Shown piece after piece: positions 1-6,176 of a stretch of DNA of 10,795 nucleotides. A program made the translations under genes and the position numbers. Source of the stretch: Acidobacteriota bacterium (GTDB lineage Bacteria > Acidobacteriota > Aminicenantia > UBA2199); the NCBI GenBank assembly GCA_021817755.1, contig JAKAGC010000073.1, forward strand, positions 1 through 10,795, written 5' to 3'. The first letter of the stretch is position 1, and each line of letters begins with the position of its first letter. The notes beneath the pieces are model-generated. The model was given only the letters and a program-made list of their open reading frames with translations. It did no database searches and was not told the DNA's origin.

Positions 1-987
1 ATTGGACAGGTATTCGTTTGGATGCTGGCGAACCATCCCTGGTTTAATCTTTCGGTTTTGACTGGCTCGGATTCGAGAGCGGGGAAATACTTCTGTGATG
101 AAGTGCAATGGCTTTTACCTGAGCCACTTCCAAAGTCATTACAGGGGCACAAATTGGAAATATTAGATATAAAGAGTTTAAAAGAAAAAAATATAAAGAT
201 TGTATTCTCTGCGCTTCCCGGGGATATTGCTAATAGAGTGGAAAGAGAATTGAAAGCTAATGGATTCTATGTATTCTCGAATGCAAGCGCGATGAGGTAT
301 GATGAGAACGTACCGATTCTAATCCCGGAAGTTAATAAGGATGCTCTGAAATTGATTGAGAAACAAGGATTCCCTAAGGAGGGATTTGTTGTAACGAATG
401 CAAATTGTTCGACTACGGGACTGGCAACTGCTTTGGCTCCTTTAAAAGTACTGGGGATTAAAGAGGTATTGGTATCTACTTATCAGTCGATATCAGGAGC
501 AGGCTATCCGGGATTATCAGCGTTAGATATTATGGGAAATGCAATCCCGTTTATCGATAAAGAGGAAGAAAAAATGAAGGTGGAATTAAAAAAAATCCTC
601 GAAATGGATTTAGATATTTATCCTACTTGTGTTCGAATTCCTGTTCTATTTGGCCATCTGGAAACGGTATGGGTGACATTTGAAAAAAAGGTGGAAACAG
701 GAGATGTACTGGATGCCTGGGAGAACTATACTTTGGGGTCGAAAGAAGAACTTTTTCCATCATTACCTCTTAGTCCGGTGTTATATATGGATGATGATGG
801 ATTCCCTCAACCGAAACAAAGTTTTTTGGGTAAGCCTGCGGGAATGCAGGTATTTACGGGAAGATTACGGAAAGAAGCAAATCGTATCGGATTTGTCTTG
901 TTAGTAAATAACCTTGTGAAAGGAGGAGCGGGCGGCTCAGTGGCGAATGCGGAACTCTTTCTTTCAGTTTATGGGCACTTGGTGTAA
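1..987 (+). CDS. asd: Aspartate-semialdehyde dehydrogenase, 5'-truncated by the window
   Basis: Catalyses NADPH-dependent reduction of L-aspartyl-4-phosphate to aspartate 4-semialdehyde, the second step of the Lys/Thr/Met pathway (cytosolic). The frame is open to base 1 and reads IGQVFVWMLANHPWF, the usual continuation of the GxTGxVGQ nucleotide-binding turn. The ATG at 22 is therefore an internal Met, and probably only about 10-15 N-terminal residues are missing. The catalytic Cys lies in NANCSTTG (codon 406-408). SISGAGYPG and RIPVLFGHLE follow, with the active-site His at codon 655-657. These motif variants and the EEEKM stretch are those of the archaeal/fungal-type subfamily rather than the E. 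coli type; that assignment is from memory of the family. The TAA at 985-987 is 11 nt before the preferred start of the aspartokinase gene, so it is very likely cotranscribed with it. The enzyme identification is very secure. Confidence 0.95.
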   Translation: MGQVFVWMLANHPWFNLSVLTGSDSRAGKYFCDEVQWLLPEPLPKSLQGHKLEILDIKSLKEKNIKIVFSALPGDIANRVERELKANGFYVFSNASAMRYDENVPILIPEVNKDALKLIEKQGFPKEGFVVTNANCSTTGLATALAPLKVLGIKEVLVSTYQSISGAGYPGLSALDIMGNAIPFIDKEEEKMKVELKKILEMDLDIYPTCVRIPVLFGHLETVWVTFEKKVETGDVLDAWENYTLGSKEELFPSLPLSPVLYMDDDGFPQPKQSFLGKPAGMQVFTGRLRKEANRIGFVLLVNNLVKGGAGGSVANAELFLSVYGHLV

Positions 988-988
988 T

Positions 989-996
989 AGAGGTGA
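989..996 (+). promoter_or_regulatory. Ribosome binding site deciding the aspartokinase start
   Basis: AGAGGTGA matches the anti-Shine-Dalgarno sequence. Its GAGG core (990-993) lies 5 nt before the ATG at 999. The competing GTG at 993 falls inside this site and has no site of its own. Confidence 0.6.
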
Positions 997-998
997 AT

Positions 999-2450
999 AT
1001 GTGCGATTTATTAAATGAAAACAAAACTGAAATTTTCAGGAAAAAAATTGTGGTTAAATTCGGAGGATCTAACCTGAAACGAAAAGAGGATATGGAAAAT
1101 ATTATTTCAGTAGTAAAACTTTATAACCAACCTCTGGTAATTGTTATCTCTGCTCTTTACGGTGTGACGGATACGCTGGTTAAAGGAATTGGGGAAGTTA
1201 AAGGGGATAAGAATAGGATAAAAGAATTAAAAAATAAACTGGAGAGTCTGCATTTCGAAATCCTGGATATGTATGTTCTGGATTCAGAGATTCGAGATGA
1301 GACAAAAAATACTATTGGGCAGCGGCTGTTGGATTTGGAAAAATTACTATTAGGAATATATTTCCTGGGAGATGTTCCAGATTTTGTACGAGATCAAATA
1401 TTAAGTTACGGAGAACGATTATCTTCGGGAGTATTTTCTGCATTATTAAGAGATAAAAATATGGTTTGTAGAGAGTGTTTACCTGAAGAATTGGGATTAG
1501 TCACGAGTGGAGAATTCGGGAACGCGACTGTGGATTTTGGAATATCGGAAAAGCTGGTAAACGAGCATCTTACTGGTGATGAGATAATTGTGGTTCCAGG
1601 ATTTTATGGTGTTTCACAGGAAGGTCGAGTGACTGTGTTCGGTCGTGGGGGCAGCGATTATACTGCGGCAGCAATCGGAAGGTGTATTAATGCTTCCTGG
1701 GTTGATTTTTGGAAGGATGTCCAGGGATTTATGAGTGCTGATCCGAAATTGGTTGAAAATGCGAAGGTGATTCATCGTTTGACTTATAACGAAGCGGCGG
1801 AATTATCCTATTTTGGAGCGCGTATCCTTCATCCCCGAACCTTTGAACCTGTACAGGAACGAAATATAGGTATCCGGTTATTTAATATTCATGATTTTTC
1901 AAAGGATTTAGAGCCGGTTACAATAATCGGTGAGAAGGGGTACAAACGGGGCGATGTGATTAAAAGCGTCACTTGGAGCGATGATTTCGGAGTACTCCGG
2001 CTTCATGGGGCAGGGGTAGGAATTAAACCGGGAATCATGGCGGGAGTTACACATAACTTGAGTGAAAGAGGAATCAATATCAAGTCAATTATCACTGCTC
2101 AAACTTCAATCAATATTCTGCTTTCTTCGGAAGATCTGAAGGAAGGTTTAAAACAGGTTAAGAAGATGGCATTAATGGCTGTGGACGGTATAGAAGCAAT
2201 AGAGAATATTTCATTGATCGGAGTAGTAGGAGAGGGTATTTTGGAAAAGCCGGGGATTGCTGCGCGTGTATTTTCGGCTGTTTCTGCACATGGGATCAAT
2301 ATACGTATGATCTCTGCAGGTGCTTCAAATGAAGCGATTTATTTCATTATCGATAAAGAAGAATGTGAGAAAGCAATTATATCGATACATGAAGAATTTT
2401 TCGGAGATTGTGAATTGGAGTTTATAAGCAAAGACTATCCAATTCCTTAA
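999..2450 (+). CDS. lysC: Aspartokinase (aspartate kinase) with two C-terminal ACT domains
   Basis: Phosphorylates L-aspartate with ATP, the first committed step of the aspartate family. Numbered from the ATG at 999 (483 aa), the kinase domain shows KFGGS (20-24), LSYGERLSS, GRGGSDYTA (215-223), KDVQGFMSADPK (239-250) and the YFGARILHPRTFEPV block. Two ACT-type regulatory domains follow at roughly 330-395 and 408-475, so allosteric feedback by an end-product amino acid is expected. There is no homoserine dehydrogenase domain, so the enzyme is monofunctional. A GTG at 993 in the same frame would add two residues, but GAGGTGA at 990-996 places a Shine-Dalgarno 5 nt before the ATG at 999, which I prefer. 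The gene sits between asd and metY, which suggests a methionine-directed isozyme. The family is certain; the symbol could equally be ask, or thrA in some annotations. Confidence 0.93.
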   Translation: MCDLLNENKTEIFRKKIVVKFGGSNLKRKEDMENIISVVKLYNQPLVIVISALYGVTDTLVKGIGEVKGDKNRIKELKNKLESLHFEILDMYVLDSEIRDETKNTIGQRLLDLEKLLLGIYFLGDVPDFVRDQILSYGERLSSGVFSALLRDKNMVCRECLPEELGLVTSGEFGNATVDFGISEKLVNEHLTGDEIIVVPGFYGVSQEGRVTVFGRGGSDYTAAAIGRCINASWVDFWKDVQGFMSADPKLVENAKVIHRLTYNEAAELSYFGARILHPRTFEPVQERNIGIRLFNIHDFSKDLEPVTIIGEKGYKRGDVIKSVTWSDDFGVLRLHGAGVGIKPGIMAGVTHNLSERGINIKSIITAQTSINILLSSEDLKEGLKQVKKMALMAVDGIEAIENISLIGVVGEGILEKPGIAARVFSAVSAHGINIRMISAGASNEAIYFIIDKEECEKAIISIHEEFFGDCELEFISKDYPIP

Positions 2451-2465
2451 ATTAAGGAGAAAAAC

Positions 2466-3770
2466 ATGAATAAGACTATAAATAGTGGTTTAAGACCTGA
2501 AACGATTTTACTTCATGCGGGACACGTACCGGATAAGGAAACGGGAGCGAGAGCGGTTCCGATTTACCAGACGACTTCATATGTATTTAAAAATAGTGAT
2601 CACGCATCGAATTTATTTGCATTGAATGAATTTGGGAATATCTATACACGGTTACAAAACCCAACGACAGATGTATTGGAAAAGAGAATTAGTGCAATGG
2701 ATGGGGGGGTAGGTGCACTGGCAACAGCAAGTGGGCAAGCGGCTATATCTCTTGCTTTATTGAATATAGCTCAAGCGGGAGATGAAATCGTATCGAGCAA
2801 CAGACTCTATGGGGGAACTCATAATCTGTTCAAACACCTTTTCAAACGGATGGGAATTGGAGTACGATTTGTTGATGTTCATGATTTGGATGGATATCGC
2901 CGGGCAATCACGGGGGCAACTAAAGCGATTTATGCTGAAACATTGGGTAACCCGGGATTAGATGTGGCTGATATTGAAGCATTGGCAGAATTGGCACATG
3001 AGAATGGAATTCCGCTTATTATAGATAATACTGTAACACCATATATATTAAAACCGATAGATCATGGAGCTGATATTGTGGTTTATTCTGCAACGAAGTT
3101 TATCGGGGGACATGGTAATTCAATGGGGGGTATTATTGTGGATTCCGGAAAATTCGATTGGACTAATGGAAAATTCCCTTTGATTGCTGGGCCTGATCCT
3201 TCTTACCATGGAGAGGACCTGGTGGAAAAATTGAAAGGGATAGGGAATATTGCTTACATTGTCAAAGCACGAGTTTCTTTAATGAGAGATATGGGGCCGG
3301 CATTATCCCCGTTTAATGCATTCCTGTTATTACAGGGGTTGGAAACGCTGCATTTGCGTATGCCAAGGCATTGCGAAAACGCATTGAAAGTGGCACAGTA
3401 CCTTGAGAATCATGATTGTGTAAAATGGGTGAACTATCCTGGTCTCTCTTCAAGTACAGAGTATGAACGTGGAAAGAAATATCTTTGTAATGGTGGGGGT
3501 GCAATTATCGGATTCGGTATTGTGGGTGGAAAAGAGGGGGGGAAAGCCTTTATCGACAATCTGGGGCTTATTTCGCATCTGGCGAATATTGGCGATGCAA
3601 GAACACTTGCAATTCATCCGGCAGGAACAACTCACAGTCGTCTTACCCCGGAAGAGCAATTGGGAGCAGGGGTAACACCGGATTTTATCCGTCTATCGGT
3701 GGGTATCGAAAATGTAGACGATATTATCGATGACCTGGATAGGGCCTTGAGGGGTGGAGTTAAAAAGTGA
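2466..3770 (+). CDS. metY: O-acetylhomoserine sulfhydrylase (O-acetylhomoserine aminocarboxypropyltransferase)
   Basis: PLP enzyme that makes L-homocysteine from O-acetyl-L-homoserine and sulfide (direct sulfhydrylation). The 434-aa length is typical of MetY and longer than the roughly 380-400 aa of most MetB/MetC relatives. Visible motifs are [20 protein letters not shown] near the N-terminus, [13 protein letters not shown], the SGQAA phosphate-binding segment, [21 protein letters not shown], and the PLP Schiff-base lysine K211 in [11 protein letters not shown] (codon 3096-3098). The C-terminal [10 protein letters not shown] and [17 protein letters not shown] segments are family hallmarks. 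AAGGAG at 2454-2459 lies 6 nt before the ATG, and the gap to the aspartokinase stop is 15 nt. The adjacent metX supplies its substrate, which supports the O-acetylhomoserine specificity. Two G7 tracts (2703-2709 and 3536-3542) occur within the intact reading frame. Confidence 0.95.
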   Translation: MNKTINSGLRPETILLHAGHVPDKETGARAVPIYQTTSYVFKNSDHASNLFALNEFGNIYTRLQNPTTDVLEKRISAMDGGVGALATASGQAAISLALLNIAQAGDEIVSSNRLYGGTHNLFKHLFKRMGIGVRFVDVHDLDGYRRAITGATKAIYAETLGNPGLDVADIEALAELAHENGIPLIIDNTVTPYILKPIDHGADIVVYSATKFIGGHGNSMGGIIVDSGKFDWTNGKFPLIAGPDPSYHGEDLVEKLKGIGNIAYIVKARVSLMRDMGPALSPFNAFLLLQGLETLHLRMPRHCENALKVAQYLENHDCVKWVNYPGLSSSTEYERGKKYLCNGGGAIIGFGIVGGKEGGKAFIDNLGLISHLANIGDARTLAIHPAGTTHSRLTPEEQLGAGVTPDFIRLSVGIENVDDIIDDLDRALRGGVKK

Positions 3771-3776
3771 TTAACC

Positions 3777-4910
3777 ATGAATAAAAATGATAAAGACATA
3801 GGCTTTGTTGAAACAGGGTATTTTACGTTTGGAGAAGAGGAGTGGGATGAATTGAAATTGGAATCGGGACAGAGCATAGGACCTGTGACAATCGGATATG
3901 AAACTTACGGAGAACTGAATAAAGATAAGAGTAATGTAATCTTGATTGAACATACATTAACACATGATGCACATGCGGCAGGATTTCACAAAGGGGATTT
4001 ACGGGGTGGTTGGTGGGATGAAATGATTGGCTGGGGTAAAGCATTCGATACAGAGAAGTATTTTATTGTTTGCTCGAATGTTCTGGGGGGGTGCAAAGGA
4101 AGTACGGGACCTTCATCGATCAATCCTGCGACTGGAAAACAGTATGGATTAACATTTCCGGTTATAACGATAAAAGATATGGTTGAGGCTCAAAAAAGGC
4201 TGCTGGATCATCTTGGGATCGAGAAATTGTTATCTGTATCTGGGGGATCGATGGGTGGGATGCAAGCACTGCAATGGGTAGCATCTTACCCGGAAAAAGT
4301 AAGATCAGTGATCCCGATTGCAACGGCATGGAAACAATCTCCGCAACAATTGGCTTTTGCTGAAGTTGGACGGCAAGCTATTATGAAAGATCCAAACTGG
4401 AAAAATGGAAACTACTATGATGGTGAAAAACCGGAAAGTGGTTTATCACTGGCACGTATGATGGGCCATATTACTTATATGAGTGAAGCATCGATGGAAG
4501 AAAAGTTTTCACGTCGCTTAAAAAACGGGGATTACAGTTTTTCCTTTGATGTGGATTTCGAAGTGGAAGGGTATCTTCATTATAATGGAAATGCGTTTGT
4601 GAAACGATTTGATGCGAATAGTTACTTATACATAACACGGGCATTGAATTATTTCGATGTTTCAGGGGATAAATTGATTCGGCCAAATCGTGAAATCGAT
4701 ACGAAGTTCCTTGTGATCTCTTTCTTGTCGGATTGGCTTTATCCATCCTGGCAGTCGAGGGAGATCGTTAAATTTCTTATGTCGAGGCAGCAAGACACGA
4801 CGTACTGCGAAGTGCAATCTAATTATGGGCATGATGCTTTTTTATTGGAATATGAAGAGGAAACACGCCTGATTAAGCACTTTTTAGAAAGGATTACGAA
4901 TGAAAAGTAG
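3777..4910 (+). CDS. metX: Homoserine O-acetyltransferase
   Basis: Alpha/beta-hydrolase-fold acyltransferase that activates L-homoserine with acetyl-CoA, giving O-acetyl-L-homoserine for MetY. The catalytic triad is readable: nucleophile S158 in [13 protein letters not shown] (codon 4248-4250), D319 in FLSDWLYP (4731-4733) and H352 in YGHDAFLLE (4830-4832). The segment [19 protein letters not shown] followed by [13 protein letters not shown] is characteristic of the MetX family. At 377 aa it is full length. The start lies 6 nt after the metY stop. The only GGAG nearby (3756-3759) is too far upstream, so translation is probably coupled to metY. A G7 tract is present at 4085-4091. Some enzymes annotated MetX use succinyl-CoA; the neighbouring metY favours acetyl here, but residue-level specificity was not tested. 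Confidence 0.95.
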   Translation: MNKNDKDIGFVETGYFTFGEEEWDELKLESGQSIGPVTIGYETYGELNKDKSNVILIEHTLTHDAHAAGFHKGDLRGGWWDEMIGWGKAFDTEKYFIVCSNVLGGCKGSTGPSSINPATGKQYGLTFPVITIKDMVEAQKRLLDHLGIEKLLSVSGGSMGGMQALQWVASYPEKVRSVIPIATAWKQSPQQLAFAEVGRQAIMKDPNWKNGNYYDGEKPESGLSLARMMGHITYMSEASMEEKFSRRLKNGDYSFSFDVDFEVEGYLHYNGNAFVKRFDANSYLYITRALNYFDVSGDKLIRPNREIDTKFLVISFLSDWLYPSWQSREIVKFLMSRQQDTTYCEVQSNYGHDAFLLEYEEETRLIKHFLERITNEK

Positions 4911-5517
4911 GAAAAAAGAAAATATTGAACTGGGTTATAAGATTATTTGTAGTATTGTAAACGAGGAAGCTACCGTATTGGATTTAGGATGTGGGAGTGG
5001 TGAATTAATGATGTTGCTTCGAGACCAAAAAAGAGCGAAATGCCAGGGAATCGAAATTCTACGAGATAATATTTTTAAATGTGTGGAAAAAGGATTGAGT
5101 GTTTTTCAATTGGATTTTGACAGTGGATTATCGAATTATCAGAGTGATGCTTTCGATTATGTTATTTTAAACCGGAGTTTACAGGAAACAGTACATGTAG
5201 AACATGTATTACAAGAGGCAATGCGAGTAGGGAAAAGGGTGATAATTGGCTTTCCGAATTTTGCTCATATTGGGGCTCGCATTCAGTTATTTTTTAAAGG
5301 AAGAACTCCTGTAACTGATTCATTACCGCATTTATGGTACAATACTCCGAATCTTCATTTTCTTAGCATAAGGGATTTCGAGGAATATATTGCGGGGCGG
5401 GGAATAAGGGTCATCTCACGGCATTATTTTACTATGAGAAAAAGAGTGGTTATTTGTCCGAATTTATTTGCAACAGATGCGATCTATGTGATTGCGTTGG
5501 AAAATGGAGGTGTTTAG
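4900..5517 (+). CDS. metW: Methionine biosynthesis protein MetW (class I SAM-methyltransferase fold)
   Basis: 205 aa with the Rossmann-type SAM-binding motif [10 protein letters not shown] (D28-E35), followed by GIEI and [10 protein letters not shown]. The MetW signature comes next: [19 protein letters not shown], then [21 protein letters not shown]. In proteobacteria MetW is known to work with MetX in homoserine acetylation. Its own methyltransferase activity, if any, is not established to my knowledge. The ATG at 4900 lies inside metX (11-nt overlap) and is preceded by AAGGA at 4889-4893 with a 6-nt spacer, which indicates tight cotranslation with its partner. It is the last gene of the + strand operon and ends 7 nt before the end of the convergent ogt gene. 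Confidence 0.93.
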   Translation: MKSRKKENIELGYKIICSIVNEEATVLDLGCGSGELMMLLRDQKRAKCQGIEILRDNIFKCVEKGLSVFQLDFDSGLSNYQSDAFDYVILNRSLQETVHVEHVLQEAMRVGKRVIIGFPNFAHIGARIQLFFKGRTPVTDSLPHLWYNTPNLHFLSIRDFEEYIAGRGIRVISRHYFTMRKRVVICPNLFATDAIYVIALENGGV

Positions 5518-5524
5518 GAGGGGC

Positions 5525-6037
5525 TTAATTAATTTCGTGAGCCAATAACCATTTTTTATTTTCTATACCGCCGCCGTATCCTGTTAAAGAACCGTTTTTA
5601 CCGATTACACGGTGGCATGGAATGATGATTGAAACTGGATTTCTACCTACGATTCCACCAATAGCACGTGCTGCTCCGGGTTTCCCTACTTTCTCAGCAA
5701 TCTCGCCATAACTTATTGTCTTTCCCAAAGGAATGAGTTTAAGAGCTTCCCAAACGCTTAATTCGAATTGAGAGCCGCGAAGATCCAATGGGGGTAATTG
5801 TAGGAAGTGAAATTTTCGCTGGAAATAGTTTTCCACCCAGGCTTCACCTTTGAGTACGAATGGATTGCTTTCCAGGGTGATTTGTGGGGAATCAAACCAA
5901 CGGGCTAACCGTTTTTCAAGCATAACATTGCGATCTTTTTTCTGGAATTCAAGGAAGCAGATTCCTTTCTCAGAAGCGATTAATATCATTTGACCTAATG
6001 GGGTAGATATGTCTTTTCGTACGAGTTTTTCGTTCAT
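5525..6037 (-). CDS. ogt: Methylated-DNA--protein-cysteine S-methyltransferase (O6-alkylguanine repair)
   Basis: Suicidal repair protein that transfers the alkyl group from O6-alkylguanine to its own cysteine. The acceptor is C141 in IIPCHRVIG (codon 5615-5617 on the complement). The DNA-binding helix with the Arg finger is GAARAIGGIVGRNP, and TGYGGGIENKKWLLAHE forms the conserved C-terminal helix. The 170-aa length and acceptor position match the Ogt/AdaB class with its N-terminal ribonuclease-like domain (about 1-85). There is no Ada-type metal-binding or AraC domain, so it is not the adaptive-response regulator. A Shine-Dalgarno AGGAGG (6042-6047 on the complement) lies 4 nt before the ATG. 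It is convergent with metW and lies downstream of the HEAT-like gene, separated by 139 nt holding an inverted repeat. ogt, adaB and mgt are synonyms for this family. Confidence 0.95.
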   Translation of the reverse strand: MNEKLVRKDISTPLGQMILIASEKGICFLEFQKKDRNVMLEKRLARWFDSPQITLESNPFVLKGEAWVENYFQRKFHFLQLPPLDLRGSQFELSVWEALKLIPLGKTISYGEIAEKVGKPGAARAIGGIVGRNPVSIIIPCHRVIGKNGSLTGYGGGIENKKWLLAHEIN

Positions 6038-6064
6038 GATTCCTCCTAAATTGCCACTTAAATG

Positions 6065-6108
6065 GGTGAATGGGGTTCAAACTTTTTTATTGGTTGAACA
6101 GATTCACC
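6065..6108. repeat. Nested inverted repeat upstream of ogt
   Basis: Outer arms GGTGAAT (6065-6071) and ATTCACC (6102-6108) enclose inner arms GTTCAA (6075-6080) and TTGAAC (6094-6099). There is a 3/2-nt internal loop and a 13-nt apical loop. All 13 arm pairs are exact. It ends 28 nt before the ogt ATG, so in an ogt transcript it could be a leader hairpin, or the DNA could be an operator. On the - strand no T-run follows, which argues against a terminator for the upstream gene. On the + strand a T5 run (6116-6120) begins 8 nt after the right arm. Confidence 0.6.
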
Positions 6109-6127
6109 GGAATGGTTTTTATATAGA

Positions 6128-6162
6128 TGAAAAATAATTTTTTTTTTAAGATTAATTTTTCA
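6128..6162 (-). terminator. A/T-rich inverted repeat just after the HEAT-like gene, possible weak terminator
   Basis: The arms TGAAAAATAAT (6128-6138) and ATTAATTTTTCA (6151-6162) are complementary except for a single-nucleotide bulge, around a 12-nt A/T loop. The structure begins 15 nt past the stop of the HEAT-like gene. It lacks the G+C-rich stem of a classical intrinsic terminator, so the terminator reading is tentative. Confidence 0.3.
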
Positions 6163-6176
6163 GTGTAAGTTTTCAT

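Noticed and set aside
22..24. ATG at 22 as the start of asd
   Set aside because: The frame continues upstream to base 1 with conserved Asd residues (IGQVFVW), so this Met is internal.
993..995. GTG at 993 as the aspartokinase start
   Set aside because: It lies inside the GAGGTGA ribosome binding site that is correctly spaced for the ATG at 999.
3313..4044. Several open frames of 60-81 codons on both strands within metY and metX
   Set aside because: They are shadows of the metY and metX coding frames, which carry unmistakable family motifs throughout.
6065..6108. Intrinsic terminator of the HEAT-like gene
   Set aside because: The inverted repeat is about 70 nt past the stop and is followed on the - strand by CATTTAAGTGG rather than a U-run.
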